Below, in pieces: positions 1 to 11,775 of a DNA stretch of 64,000 nt. The position numbers were made by a program, and so were the translations under genes. The stretch is from Panulirus ornatus (Eukaryota > Arthropoda > Malacostraca > Decapoda > Palinuridae): the NCBI RefSeq assembly GCF_036320965.1, contig NC_092240.1:56732552-56796551 (forward strand), in the 5' to 3' direction. Each line of letters begins with the position of its first letter. The stretch's first letter is position 1. The notes under the pieces were generated by a model. It did not search any database and was not told the DNA's origin. It was given only the letters and a program-made list of their open reading frames with translations.

Positions 1-2718
1 TTCCATGGTTTGCCCCAGACTCTTCACATGCCCTGGTTCAATCCATTGACAGCATGTCGACCCCGGTATACCACATCGTTCCAGTTCACTCTATTCCTTG
101 CCCGCTTTTCATCCTCCTACATGTTCAGGCCCCGATCACTCAAAATCTTTTTCACTCCATCTTTCCACCTCCAGTTTGGTCTCCCACTTCTCCTTGTTCC
201 CCCCACCTCTGACACATATATCCTCTTGGTCAATCTTTCCTCACTCATTCTCTCCATGTGACCAAACCATTTCAAAACACCCTCTTCTGCTCTCTCAACC
301 ACACTCTTTTTATTTCCACACATCTCTCTCACCCTTACATTACTTACTCAATCAAACCACCTCACACCACATATTGTCCTCAAACATCTCATTTCCAGCA
401 CATCCACCCTCTTGCACACAATTCTATCCATAGCCCACGCCTTGCAACCATACAACATTGTTGGAACCACTATTCCTTCAAACATACCCATTTTTGCTTT
501 CCAAGATAATGTTCTTGACTTCCAAACATTCTTCAAGGCTCCCAGAATTTTCGCCCCCTCCCCCACCCTATGATTCACTTCCGCTTCCATGGTTCTATCC
601 GCTGCCAGATCCACTCCCAGATATCTAAAACACTTCACTTCCTCCAGTTTTTCTCCATTCAAACTTACCTCCCAGTTGACTTGACCCTCAACCCTACTGT
701 ACCTAATAACCTTGCTCTTATTCACATTTACTCTTAACTTTCTTCTTTCTTACACTTTACCAAACTCAGTCACCAGCTTCTGCAGTTTCTCACATGAATC
801 AGCCACCGGCGCTGTATCATCAGCGAACAACTGACTCACTTCCCAAGCTCTCTCATCCACAACAGACTCCATACTTGCCCCTCTTTCCAAAACTCTTGCA
901 TTTACCTCCCTAACAACCCCATCCATAAACAAATTTAACAACCATGGAGACATCACACACCCTTGCCACAAACCTACATTCACTGAGAACCAATCACTTT
1001 CCTCTCTTCCTACTCATACACATGCCTTACATCCTCGATGAAAACTTTTCACTGCGTCTATCAACTTGCCTCCCACACCATATATTCTTAATACCTTCCA
1101 CAGAGCATCTCTATCAACTCTATCATATGCCTTCTCCAGATCCATAAATGCTACATACAAATCCATTTGCTTTTTTAAGTATTTCTCACATACATTCTTC
1201 AAAGCAAACACCTGATCCACACATCCTCTACCACTTCTGAAACCACACTGCTCTTCCCCAATCTGATGCTCTGTACATGCCTTCACCCTCTCAATCAATA
1301 CCTTCCTATATAATTTCCCAGGAATACTCAAGAAACTTATACCTCTGTAATTTGAGCACTCACTCTTATCCCCTTTGCCTTTGTACAATGGCACTATGCA
1401 AGCATTTTGCCAATCCTCAGGCACCTCACCATGAATCATACATACATTAAATAACCTTACCAACCAGTCAACAATACAGTCACCCCCTTTTTTAATAAAT
1501 TCCACTGCAATACCATCCAAACCTGCTGCCTTGCCAGCTTTCATCTTCCGCAAAGCTTTTACTACCTTTTCTCTGTTTACCAAATCATTTTCCCTAACCC
1601 TCTCACTTTGCACACCACCTTGACCAAAACACCCTATATATGCCACTCCATCATCAAACACATTCAACAAACCTTCAAAATACTCACTCCATCTCCTTCT
1701 CATATCACCACTACTTGTTATCACCTCCCCATTAGCCCCCTTCACTGAAGTTCCCATTTGCTCCCTTGTCTTACGCACTTTATTTACCTCCTTCCAAAAC
1801 ATCTTTTTATTCTCCCTAAAATTTAATGATACTCTCTCACCCCAACTCTCATTTGCCCTGATCAGACATCCCACCAGTTGCACCTCTCAGCACATTAACA
1901 TCCAAAAGTCTCTCTTTCATGCGCCTATCAATTAACACGTAATCCAATAACGCTCTCTGGCCATCTCTCCTATTTACATACGTATACTTATGTATATCTC
2001 GCTTTTTAAACCAGGTATTCCCAATCACCAGTCCTTTTTCAGCACATAAACCTACAAGCTCTTCACCATTTCCATTTACAACACTGAACACCCCATGTAT
2101 ACTAATTATTCCCTTAACTGCCACATTACTCACCTTTGCATTCAAATCACCCATCACTGTAACCCAGTCTTGTGCATCAAAACCACTAACACACTCATTC
2201 AGCTGCTTCCAAAACACTTGCCTCTCATGATCTTTCTTCTCATGCCCTGGTGCATATGCACCAATAATCACCCATCTCTCTCCATCAACTTTCAGTTTTA
2301 CCCATATCAATCTAGAATTTACTTTCTTACACTCTATCACATACTCCTACAACTCCTGTTTCAGGAGTAGTGCTACTCCTCCCCTTGCTCTTGTCCTCTC
2401 ACTAACCCCTGACTTTACTCCCAAGACATTCCCAAACCACTCTGCCCCTTACCCTTGAGCTTCTTTTCACTTAGAGCCAAAACATCCAGGTTCCTTTCCT
2501 CAAACACTACTATCTCTCCTTTTTTCTCATCTTGCTTACATCCACACACATTTAGACACTCCGATCTGAGCCTTCGAGGAGGATGAGCACTCCCCGCGTG
2601 ACTCCTTCTGTTTCCCCTTTTAGAAAGTCAAAATACAAAGAGGGGAAGGTTTCTGGCACCCCCGCTCCCGTCCCCTTTAGTCACCTTCTACGACACGTGA
2701 GGAATGCGTGGAAAGTAT
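1..2718 (-). mobile_element. LINE A copy A1, long-3'UTR ancestral type, runs off the left edge
   Basis: Minus-strand 5' UTR, endonuclease (EN), reverse transcriptase (RT) and C-terminal region of an RTE-like non-LTR element; the 3' UTR passes beyond base 1. The 5' UTR (2540-2718) matches that of A16 but stops in AT-rich sequence short of the usual GGGGATAG start. The last codons read through the site where younger copies have TGA, which marks the ancestral subfamily. Confidence 0.9.
117..2340 (-). pseudogene. EN-RT polyprotein remnant of LINE A copy A1
   Basis: EN residues (GAYAPG, VMGDLNAKVSN, LDYVLIDRR) occupy 1849-2340 and RT motifs lie below. About 436 bp are missing at 1860, where the EN SD motif is fused to RANESWGERV. 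Nonsense codons interrupt the rest: KACV-stop near 1014, FGKV-stop near 748, RWFD-stop near 345 (CGA to TGA) and GLNM-stop at 117 (CAG to TAG). The FADD motif near 820 is preserved but has lost neighbouring residues (QLFADDTAPVADS). Non-functional. Confidence 0.88.
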
Positions 2719-2734
2719 ATATCATATATTTTTT

Positions 2735-2964
2735 TTTTTCATACTATTCGCCATTTCCCGCGATAACGAGGTAGCGTTAAGAACAGAGGACAGGGCCTTT
2801 GAGGGAATACCCTCACCTGGCCCCCTTCTCTGTTCCTTCTTTTGGAAAATTAAAAAAAAAACGAGAGGGGAGGATTTCCAGCCCGCCGCTCCTTTCCCTT
2901 TTAGTCGCCTTGTGCGACGCGCAGGGAATACATGGGAAGTATTCTTTCTCCCCTATCCCCAGGG

Positions 2965-2967
<3 letters not shown>
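2735..2967 (-). mobile_element. Family S (SINE-like, LINE A-derived) copy S1
   Basis: Minus-oriented: the tail (T-run, then GCCATTTCCCGCG and GAGGTAGCG) is at the left and the head (CCCCTATCCCCAGGG) at the right. The order is a head shared with the LINE A 5' UTR, a private middle (CTGGGCC-type block), and a tail resembling the LINE A 3' end. The right side abuts (TA)n. Confidence 0.8.
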
Positions 2968-3040
<73 letters not shown>

Positions 3041-3044
3041 TTTT
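2968..3044. repeat. (TA)n followed by T22
   Basis: About 55 bp of TA dinucleotides, then a T-run that is the reversed A-rich/(TA)n tail of the minus-strand LINE A fragment to its right. Confidence 0.95.
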
Positions 3045-3163
3045 ATACCTCGTCGCTGTCTCCCGCGTTTGCGAGGTAGCGCAAGGAAACAGACGAAAGA
3101 AACGGCCCAACCCCCCCATACACATGTACATACACACGTCCACACACGCAAATATACATACCT

Positions 3164-3166
<3 letters not shown>
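3045..3166 (-). mobile_element. LINE A 3'-end fragment, minus strand
   Basis: Only the last 120 bp of a short-type 3' UTR (GTCGCTGTCTCCCGCG, AGCGCAAGGAAACAG, then the CA-rich block). It is 5'-truncated flush with another (TA)n at 3167-3196. Confidence 0.85.
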
Positions 3167-3198
<32 letters not shown>

Positions 3199-3211
3199 AT
3201 ATTCTCCCTGG

Positions 3212-3942
3212 GGATGGAACCATGGAAGCGGAAGTGGATCATAGGGTGGGGGAGGGGGCGAAAATTCTGGGAGCCTTGAAGAATGTGTGGAAGTCGAGAA
3301 CATTATCTCGGAAAGCAAAAATGGGTATGTTTGAAGGAAAAGTGGTTCCAACAATGTTGTATGGTTGCGAGGCGTGGGCTATGGATAGAGTTGTGCGCAG
3401 GAGGATGGATGTGCTGGAAATGAGATGTTTGAGGACAATGTGTGGTGTGAGGTGGTTTGATCGAGTAAGTAACGTAAGGGTAAGAGAGATGTGTGGAAAT
3501 AAAAAGAGTCTGGTTGAGAGAGCAGAAGAGGGTGTTTTGAAATGGTTCGGGCACATGGAGAGAATGAGTGAGGAAAGATTGACCAAGAGAATATATGTGT
3601 TGGAGGTGGAGGGAACGAGGAGAAGAGGGAGACCAAATTGGAGGTGGAAAGATGGAGTGAAAAAGATTTTGTGTGATCGGGGCCTGAGCATGCAGGAGGG
3701 TGAAAGGAGGGCAAGGAATAGAGTGAATTGGAGCGATGTGGTATACCGGGGTTGACGTGCTGTCAGTGGATTGAATCAAGGCATGTGAAGCGTCTGGGGT
3801 AAACCATGGAAAGTTGTGTAGGTATGTATATTTGCGTGTGTGGACGTATGTATAAACATGTGTGTGGGGGTGGGTTGGGCCATTTCTTTCGTCTGTTTCC
3901 TTGCGCTACCTCGCAAACGCGGGAGACAGCGACAAAGCTAAA

Positions 3943-3960
<18 letters not shown>
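3212..3960 (+). mobile_element. LINE A copy A2, 5'-truncated, short-3'UTR type
   Basis: Begins in the RT/C-terminal connection (GGATGGAACC) directly after a scrap CTCCCTGGGGAT that is the start of a family S or LINE A 5' end. The open frame 3222-3755 gives the C-terminal domain ending SDVVYRG-stop. The short 3' UTR ends in about 20 A then (TA)18 at 3961-3997. Confidence 0.9.
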
Positions 3961-3997
<37 letters not shown>

Positions 3998-3998
<1 letters not shown>

Positions 3999-4917
3999 TT
4001 TGCAGCAGGGGTGTGTGATGTCTCCATGGTTGTTTAATTTGTTTATGGATGGGGTTGTTAGGGAGGTGAATGCAAGAGTTTTGGAAAGAGGGGCAAGGAT
4101 GAAGTCTGTTAGGGATGAGAGAGCTTGGGAAGTGAGTCAGTTGTTGTTCGCTGATGATACAGCGCTGGTGGCTGATTCATGTGAGAAACTGCAGAAGCTG
4201 GTGACTGAGTTTGGTAAAGTGTGTGAAAGAAGAAAGTTAAGAGTAAATGTGAATAAGAGCAAGGTTATTAGGTACAGTAGGGTTGAGGGTCAAGTCAATT
4301 GGGAGGTGAGTTTGAATGGAGAAAAACTGGAGGAAGTGAAGTGTTTTAGATATCTGGGAGTGGATCTGGCAGCGGATGGAAACATGGAAGCGGAAGTGGA
4401 TCATAGGGTGGGGGAGGGGGCAAAAATTCTGGGAGCCTTGAAGAATGTGTGGAAGTCGAGAACATTATCTCGGAAAGCAAAAATGGGTATGTTTGAAGGA
4501 ATAGTGGTTCCAACAATGTTGTATGGTTGCGAGGCGTGGACTATGGATAGAGTTATGCGCAGGAGGATGGATGTGCTGGAAATGAGATGTTTGAGGACAA
4601 TGTGTGGTGTGAGGTGGTTTGATCGAGTAAGTAACGTAAGGGTAAGAGAGATGTGTGGTAATAAAAAGAGCGTGGTTGAGAGAGCAGAAGAGGGTGTTTT
4701 GAAATGGTTTGGTCACATGGAGAGAATGAGTGAGGAAAGATTGACCAAGAAGATATATGTGTCGGAGGTGGAGGGAACGAGGAGAAGAGGGAGACCTAAT
4801 TGGAGGTGGAAAGATGGAGTGAAAAAGATTTTGTGTGATCGGGGCCTGAACATGCAGGAGGGTGAAAGGAGGGCAAGGAATAGAGTGAATTGGAGCGATG
4901 TGGTATACCGGGGTTGA
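3998..4917 (+). pseudogene. RT palm/thumb plus C-terminal domain of LINE A copy A3 (open, 5'-truncated)
   Basis: The frame is open for 306 codons from GLQQGCVMSPW (motif B) through LLFADDTALVADS (motif C), YLGVDLAADG and the basic C-terminal module (YGCEAW, WFGHMERM, RRRGRPNWRWKD) to YRG-stop. Motif A, the fingers and EN are missing, so it cannot act alone. The open frame extends into the upstream (TA)n as meaningless IYIY residues. Confidence 0.85.
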
Positions 4918-5103
4918 CATGCTGTCAGTGGATTGAATCAAGGCATGTGAAGCGTCTGGGGTAAACCATGGAAAGCTGTGTAGGTATGTATATTTGCGTG
5001 TGTGGACATATGTATATACATGTGTATGGGGGTGGGTTGGGCCATTTCTTTGGTCTGTTTCCTTGCGCTACCTCGCAAACGCGGGAGACAGCGACAAAGC
5101 AAA

Positions 5104-5107
<4 letters not shown>
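3998..5107 (+). mobile_element. LINE A copy A3, 5'-truncated within RT, short-3'UTR type
   Basis: Starts at the RT motif B (GGTTTGCAGCAGG) immediately after (TA)n; the consensus at this point is GTAGGTTTG, so TA/TAGG microhomology marks the junction. Ends with an A-run and (TA)n at 5108-5170. Confidence 0.92.
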
Positions 5108-5170
<63 letters not shown>

Positions 5171-5174
<4 letters not shown>

Positions 5175-6300
5175 GAAGAAAGTTAAGAGTAAATGTGAAT
5201 AAGAGCAAGGTTATTAGGTACAGTAGGGTTGAGGGTCAAGTCAATTGGGAGGTAAGTTTGAATGGAGAAAAACTGGAGGAAGTAAAGTGGTTTAGATATC
5301 TGGGAGTGGATCTGGCAGTGGATGGAACCATGGAAGCGGAAGTGAATCATAGGGTGGGGGAGGGGGCGAAAATCCTGGGAGCCTTGAAGAATGTGTGGAA
5401 GTTGAGAACATTATCTCGGAAAGCAAAAATGGGTATGTTTGAAGGAATAGTGGTTCCAACAATGTTGTATGGTTGCGAGGCGTGGGCTATGGATAGAGTT
5501 GTGCGCAGGAGGGTGGATGTGCTGGAAATGAGATGTTTGAGGACAATGTGGTTTGATCGAGTAAGTAACATAAGGGTAAGAGAGATGTGTGGAAATAAAA
5601 AGAGCGTGGTTGAGAGAGCAGAAGAGGGTGTTTTGAAATGGTTTGGGCACATGGAGAGAATGAGTGAGGAAAGATTGACCAAGAGGATATATGTGTCAGA
5701 GGTGGAGGGAATGAGGAGAAGTGGAAGACCAAATTGGAGGTGGAAAGATGGAGTGAAAAAGATTTTGAGTGATCGGGGCCTGAACATGCAGGAGGGTGAA
5801 AGTCATGCAAGGAATAGAGTGAATTGGAACGATGTGTATACCGGGATCGACGTGCTGTCAATTGAACTAGGGCATGTGAAGCGTCTGAGGTAAACCATGG
5901 GAAGTTCTGTGGGGCCTGGATGTGGAAAGGGAGCTATGGTTTCGGTGCATTATTACATGACAGCTAGAGACTGAGTGTGAATGAATGTGGCCTTTGTTGT
6001 CCCTTCCTAGCGCTACCTCGCACACATGAGGGGGGAGGGTTTTTTTATTTCATGTGTGGCGGGGAGGCGATAGGAATGAATAAAGGCAGACAGTATGAAT
6101 TATGTATATGTGTATATATGTATATGTCTGTGTATGTATATATATGTGTACGTTGAGATGTATAGGTATGTATATTGGTGTGTGTGGACATGTATTTATA
6201 TGCATGTGTATGTGGGTGGGTTGGGCCATTCTTTTGTCTGTTTCCGTGCGCTACCTCGCTAACGCGGGAGACAGCGACAAAGCAAAATAAATAAAATATA
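5171..6300 (+). mobile_element. LINE A copy A4, 5'-truncated, long-3'UTR ancestral type
   Basis: Starts at GAAAGAAGAAAG after (TA)n. The coding part 5171-5893 has lost CGVR in frame (LRTMWFDRV) and keeps the CGA codon, so the ORF continues past YRG to about 5893. The long 3' UTR (5894-6297) includes an internal AATAAA, the inner GCGCTACCTCGC copy and the terminal tail. Confidence 0.88.
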
Positions 6301-6329
6301 TATTTATTTTATTAATATTATTATTATAC

Positions 6330-6737
6330 TTAATTGTCGTCTCCCACGTCAGTGAAGGAGCGCAAGGAAACAGACGAGAGAATGGCCCAGTCTACCCAAA
6401 TACACATGTATATGCATAAATGCTCACACACACACATATACATACCTATACATTTCAACGAATACATACATATACATATACATATATATACACATGTACA
6501 TATTTATACTTGCTGCCTTCATCCATTCCCGTTGCCACCCCACTACACATGAAGCAGCACCCCCCCACCCCACCCCAATGTAGTGCTAGGAAAAGATGAA
6601 AAAGGCCACATTTGTTCACATTCAGTCTCTAGCTGTCATGTGTAATGCACCGAAATCACAGCTCCCATTCCACATCCAGGCTCCACCAAACTTTCCATGA
6701 TTTACCCAAGACACTTCACATGCCCTGGTTCAATATA
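6330..6737 (-). mobile_element. LINE A 3' UTR fragment A5, long type, old
   Basis: Reverse-complement 3' UTR from the terminal tail (GTCGTCTCCCACGTCAG) to CCTGGTTCAAT, with many substitutions. No coding part. Together with A4 it forms a tail-to-tail pair. Confidence 0.8.
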
Positions 6738-6775
6738 TTCATTTTATTTTATTTTATTTCTATTTATTTTTTCAT

Positions 6776-7052
6776 TATGACACTTAATCCCTGTTTCCCA
6801 TGTCAATGAGGTAGCACCAGGAAACAGATGAAGAATGTCCCATCCACTCATATACACACACATATATATATATTTAAACGCCCATACACGCACATATACA
6901 TGCTTATACACATCAACATATACATACATATAGACATATACATATATACACATGTACATATTCATATTTTTTTGCCTTCATCGATTCCTGTTGCTTCCCT
7001 GCCAAACAGGAATTAGCATCACAACCCCCCACTTCAGTGAGGCAGCATTAGG
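6776..7052 (-). mobile_element. LINE A 3' UTR fragment A6, old
   Basis: A second reversed, degenerate long 3' UTR (tail motif CCTGTTTCCCATGTCAATG, then the CA/TA-rich block and the GCCTTCATCGATTCC region). It ends where the 5' end of A7 begins. Confidence 0.7.
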
Positions 7053-7079
7053 AGTGCTCATCCTTCTCAAAGGCTCAGA

Positions 7080-7784
7080 TTGGGGTGTTTAAATGTGTGT
7101 GGATGTAACCAAGATGAGAAAAAAGGAGAGATAGGTAGTATGTCTGAGGAAAGGAACCTGGATGTTTTGGCTCTGAGTGAATCAAAGCTCAAGGGTAAAG
7201 GGGAAGAGTGGTTTGGGAACGTCTTGGGAGTAAAGTCAGGGGTTAGTGAGAAGACAAGAGCAAGGGAGGGAGTAACTCTACTCCTGAATCAGGAGTTGTG
7301 GGATTATGTGATAGAGTGTAAGAAAGTAAATTCTAGATTGATATGGGTAAAACTGAAAGTTGATGGAGAGAGATGGGTGATTATTGGTGCATATGCACCT
7401 GGGCATGAGAAGAAAGATCATGAGAGGCAAGTGTTTTGGGAGCAGCTGAATGAGTGTGTTAGTGGTTTTGATGCACAAGACCGGGTTATAGTGATGGGTG
7501 ATTTGAATGCAAAGGTGAGTAATGTGGCAGTTGAGGGAATAATTGGTATACATGGAGTGTTCAGTGTTGTAAATGGAAATGGTGAAGAGCTTGTAGATTT
7601 ATGTGCAGAAAAAGGACTGGTGATTGGGAATACCTGGTTTAAAAAGCGAGATATACATAAGTATACGTATGTAAGTAGGAGAGATGGCCAGAGAGTGTTA
7701 TTGGATTACGTGTTAATTGATAGACGCACGAAAGAGAGACTTCTGGATGTTAATGTGCTGAGAGGTGTAACGAGGGATGTCTGA
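7080..7784 (+). pseudogene. APE-type endonuclease domain of LINE A copy A7
   Basis: 234 codons. LDVLALSESKLKG (residues 28-39) is the catalytic-Glu region, GAYAPG (103-108) and VMGDLNAKVSN (138-148) the central motifs, and LDYVLIDRR (208-216) follows. A 2-bp loss just before the SDH motif (near 7770) shifts the frame. The enzyme would nick target DNA for target-primed reverse transcription. No ATG opens the frame; the first codons in frame are TTG-GGG-TGT, so the true start is unclear. Confidence 0.88.
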
Positions 7785-8973
7785 TCATTATCTTGTGGAG
7801 GCGAAGGTGAAGATTTGTGGGGGGTTTTAGAAAAGAAGAGAGCATGTTGGGGTGAAGAGAGTGGTGAGAGTAAGTGAGCTTGGGAAGGAGACTTGTGTGA
7901 GGAAGTACCAGGAGAGACTGAGTACTGAATGGAAAAAGGTGAGAACAAAGGAGGTAAGGGGAGTGGGGGAGGAATGGGATGTATTCAGGGAAGCAGTGAT
8001 GGCTTGCGCAAAAGATGCTTGTGGCATGAGAAACGTGGGAGGTGGGTTGATTAGAAAAGGTAGTGAGTGGTGGGATGAAGAAGTAAGATTATTAGTGAAA
8101 GAGAAGAGAGAGGCATTTGGATGATTTTTGCAGGGAAAAAATGCAAATGAGTGGGAGAGGTATAAAAGAAAGAGGCAGGAGGTCAAGAGAAAGGTGCAAG
8201 AGGTGAAAAAGAGGGCAAATGAGAGTTGGGGTGAGAGAGTATCATTAAATTTCAGGGAGAATAAAAAGATGTTTTGGAAGGAGGTAAATAAAGTGCATAA
8301 GACAAGGGAGCAAATGGGAACTTCTGTGAAGGGGGCTAATGGAGAGGTTATAACAAGTAGTGGTGATGTGAGAAGGAGATGGAGTGAGTATTTTGAAGGT
8401 TTGTTGAATGTGTTTGATGATAGAGTGGCAGATATAGGGTGTTTTGGTCGAGGTGGTGTGCAAAGTGAAAGGGTTAGGGAAAATGATTTGGTAAATAGAG
8501 AAGAGGTAGTAAAAGCTTTACGGAAGATGAAAGCCGGCAAGGCAGCAGGTGTGGATGGTATTGCAGTGGAATTTACTAAAGAAGGGGGTGACTGTATTGT
8601 TGATTGGTTGGTAAGGTTGTTTAATGTATGTTTGACTCTTGGTGAGGTGCCTGAGGATTGGCGGAATGCGTGCATAGTGCCATTGTACAAAGGCAAAGGG
8701 GACAAGAGTGAGTGCTCCAATTACAGAGGTATAAGTTTGTTGAGTATTCCTGGTAAATTATATGGAAGGGTATTGATTGAGAGGGTGAAGGCATGTACAG
8801 AGCATCAGATTGGGGAAGAGCAGTGTGGTTTCAGAAGTGGTATAGGATATATGGATCAGGTGTTTGCTTTGAAGAATGTATGTGAGAAATACATAGAAAA
8901 GCAAATGGATTTGTATGTAGCATTTATGGATCTAGAGAAGGCATATGATAGAGTTGATAGAGATGCTCTGTGA
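7785..8973 (+). pseudogene. Linker and RT fingers/palm of LINE A copy A7, broken
   Basis: Follows the EN frameshift. A TAG (CAG origin) near 7829 and a TGA (CGA origin) at 8122 separate the linker pieces 7852-8124 and 8128-8973. The latter has KMKAGKAAGVDGIAVEF, ACIVPLYKGKGDK, CGFRSGIGYMDQ and motif A AFMDLEKAYDRVD. It ends where TGG became TGA near 8971. Confidence 0.85.
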
Positions 8974-8994
8974 AAGGTTTTAAGAATATATGGT

Positions 8995-10050
8995 GTGGGA
9001 GGCAAGTTGCTAGAAGCAGTGAAAAGTTTTTATCGAGGATGTAAGGCATGTGTACGTGTAGGAAGAGAGGAAAGTGATTGGTTCTCAGTGAATGTAGGTT
9101 TGCGGCAGGGGTGGGTGATGTCTCCGTGGTTGTTTAATTTGTTTATGGGTGGGGTTGTTAGGGAGGTGAATGCAAGGGTTTTGGAAAGAGGGGCAAGTAT
9201 GCAGACTGTTGTGGATGAGAGAGCTTGGGAAGTGAGTCAGTTGTTGTTCGCTGATGATACAGTGCTGGTGGCTGATTCATGTAAGAAACTGCAGAAGCTG
9301 GTGACTGAGTTTGGTAAAGTGTGTGAAAGAAGAAAGTTAAGAGTAAATGTGAATAAGAGCAAGGTTATTAGGTACAGTAGGGTTGAGGGTCAAGTTAATT
9401 GGGAGGTAAGTTTGAATGGAGAAAAACTGGAGGAAGTAAAGTGTTTTAGATATCTGGGAGTGGATCTGGCAGCAGATGGAACCATGGAAGCGGAAGTGAA
9501 TCATAGGGTCGGGGAGGGGGCGAAAATTCTGGGAGCCTTGAAGAATGTTTGGAAGTCAAGAACATTACCTTGGAAAGCAAAAATGGGTATGTTTGAAGGA
9601 ATAGTGGTTCCAACAATGTTGTATGGTTGCGAAGCATGGGCTATGGATAGAGTTGTGCGCAGGAGGGTGGATGTGCTGGAAATGAGATGTTTGAGGACAA
9701 TATGTGGTGTGAGGTGGTTTGATCGAGTAAGTAATGTAAGGGTAAGAGAGATGTGTGGAAATAAAAAGAGTGTGGTTGAGAGAGCAGAAGAAGGTGTTTT
9801 GAAATGGTTTGGCCACATGGAGAGAATGAGTGAGGAAAGATTGACCAAGAAGATATATGTGTCAGAGGTGGAGGGAACAAGAAGAAGTGGGAGACCAAAT
9901 TGGAGGTGGAAAGATGGAGTGAAAAAGATTTTGAGTGATCGGGGCCTGAACATGCAGGAGGGTGAAAGGCGTGCAAGGAATAGAGTGAATTGGAACGATG
10001 TGGTATACCGGGGTCGACGTGCTGTCAATGGATTGAACCAGGGCATGTGA
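8995..10050 (+). pseudogene. RT palm motifs B-C and C-terminal domain of LINE A copy A7
   Basis: 351 codons open. VGLRQGWVMSPWLFN is motif B with Cys-to-Trp, LLFADDTVLVADS is motif C, and YLGVDLAADG follows. The C-terminal domain has YGCEAWAMD, a CLRT(I/M)CGVRWFD segment, WFGHMERM and RRSGRPNWRWKDG. It ends with the 11 extra residues RRAVNGLNQGM specific to the ancestral subfamily. Confidence 0.88.
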
Positions 10051-10477
10051 AGCGTCTGGGGTAAATCATGGAAAGTTGTGTGGGGCCTGGATGTGGAAAG
10101 GGAGCTGTGGTTTCGGTGCATTATTACATGACAGCTAGAGACTGAGTGTGAACGAATGGGGCCTTTGGTGTCTTTTCCTAGCGCTACCTCGCACACATGA
10201 AGGGGGAGGGGGTTGTTATTCCATGTGTGGCGGGGTGGCGATGGGAACAAATAAAGGCAGACTATGAATTATGTACATGTGTATATATGTATATGTCTGT
10301 GTGTGTATATATATGTGTACATTAAGATGTATAGGTATGTATATTGGTGTATGTGGACGTGTTTGTATATACATGTGTATGTGGGCGGGTTGGGCCATTC
10401 TTTCGTCTGTTTCCTTGCGCTACCTTGCTAACGCGGGAGACAGCAACAAAGCAAAATAAAAAAAAAATTAATAAAAA

Positions 10478-10605
10478 CGTTGAGATGTATAGGTATGTAT
10501 AGTTGCGTGTGTGGACGTGTATGTGGGTGGGTTGGGCCATTCTTTCGTCTGTTTTCTTACGCTACTTCGCTAATGCGAGAGACAGCGACAAAGTATAATA
10601 AATAA
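10478..10605 (+). mobile_element. LINE A 3'-end fragment A8
   Basis: Terminal part of a 3' UTR (AGATGTATAGG, GTCTGTTTTC, GCTACTTCGCTAATGCG) placed directly after the tail of A7; about 125 bp, old. Confidence 0.75.
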
Positions 10606-10741
10606 AAATGTAAATATTTTCAATACACATTTATTCTTTTAAGAAGGTTCATGCCTAATGCATGAATTAATACCCATCTACATGTTTAGAAAAATGTGAA
10701 AGAATACTGCTAAAGGAAAATTACAACTTAAAATAGCTAAA

Positions 10742-10955
10742 ATTATTCCCTCAGCTGCCACATTACTCACCTTTGCATTCAAATCACCCATCACTATAAC
10801 CCGGTCTCGTGCATCAAAACTACTAACACACTCACTCAGCTGCTCCCAAAATACTTGCCTCTCATGATCTTTCTGCTCATGCCCAGGTGCATATGCACCA
10901 ATAATCACCCATCTCTCTCCATCCACTTTCAGTTTTACCCATATCAGTCTAGCTT
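10742..10955 (-). mobile_element. LINE A endonuclease fragment A9
   Basis: Reverse-complement EN segment encoding LIWVKLKVDGERWVIIGAYA through VMGDLNAKVSNVA. It is truncated at both ends inside unique DNA, so it is probably a deletion remnant rather than a normal 5' truncation. Confidence 0.85.
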
Positions 10956-11735
10956 GCTTAGCTTGCAGAATAACCAAGTATTATAATATGTTCAGGTTAC
11001 ATTCTTTCATGCTGGGTACAAGAAAAGTACGGGATGTAGGCACCCGATTCATCCAGCATAAGTAAATGTAACAGAGTCAACAATAGTAGATATTCTGTAA
11101 GCTGGATTGGAGGATTCAGATGTAATGGTAGTTTGCTTTGAAATGTGTAATGGAAAGATTTTAAATGCAATAGGGCAAGATACTTGTTTTGGAAAGAGAT
11201 GGGCTGTTAGTGTAATGTTAATGTAATTAAAGTAGTTGTTTTTAATGATTGTAGGTATTTCGTAATGATGATCAGTATAGATGGTGTTGGAAAACTGAAG
11301 CTCGAGAGAAGATACTTATCCAAGGCAGAGAAATTTGAATGTGAACTGAGTGTTGATGGATGGGAAGATATCTGTACTGTGTTTGAAAAAAAAAAAAAAA
11401 AAGCCTTAATTGTTTTGCTGTGAAACCTCATCTTTCCTATATCCAAATAGTTTATTGTAAAAAGAGCAGTGCAGTTGGATGATTCATATAGCATTGTAGG
11501 AATATTGATAGAGTATAGAATGAAAATTGGGCAGACATGTGGTTTGAAGAAATCATTGGAAAGATGGATGTACAAAAGCCTGTTGGTGGTATGGATGCAT
11601 AGATGGTTGGTGTAAATATGGGGTAGAATGGTGTAAAGTATCAAAGGGAAAGTCATACCTTGAAAGATATGAACAATGTGATGAGTTAACCACCCTGGAG
11701 ATAATTTGATGGGTGAACATGGTAGGTGTTGTTGG

Positions 11736-11775
<40 letters not shown>

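Larger units (their letters stand above)
7053..10459 (+). mobile_element. LINE A copy A7, nearly full length, long-3'UTR ancestral type
   Basis: Contains the last part of the 5' UTR (GTGCTCATCC... CTCAG), the whole EN-RT-C-terminal coding region, and a complete long 3' UTR ending AAAATAAA. It is the best view of the ancestral organisation: coding about 3 kb, 3' UTR about 400 bp, with CGA instead of TGA after YRG so that RRAVNGLNQGM is added at the C-terminus. Confidence 0.92.

Noticed and set aside
2968..3044. (TA)n as centromeric or telomeric repeat
   Set aside because: Tracts are short (20-75 bp) and always at retrotransposon ends; no TTAGG arrays are present.
3100..3697. Long open frames on the opposite strand of LINE A coding regions (Ser/His/Pro/Leu-rich, about 110-150 aa, repeated in every copy)
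   Set aside because: They are antisense shadows of the conserved C-terminal domain: codon bias on the sense strand leaves the reverse strand open. They recur wherever the sense domain is intact and have no start context or homology I recognise.
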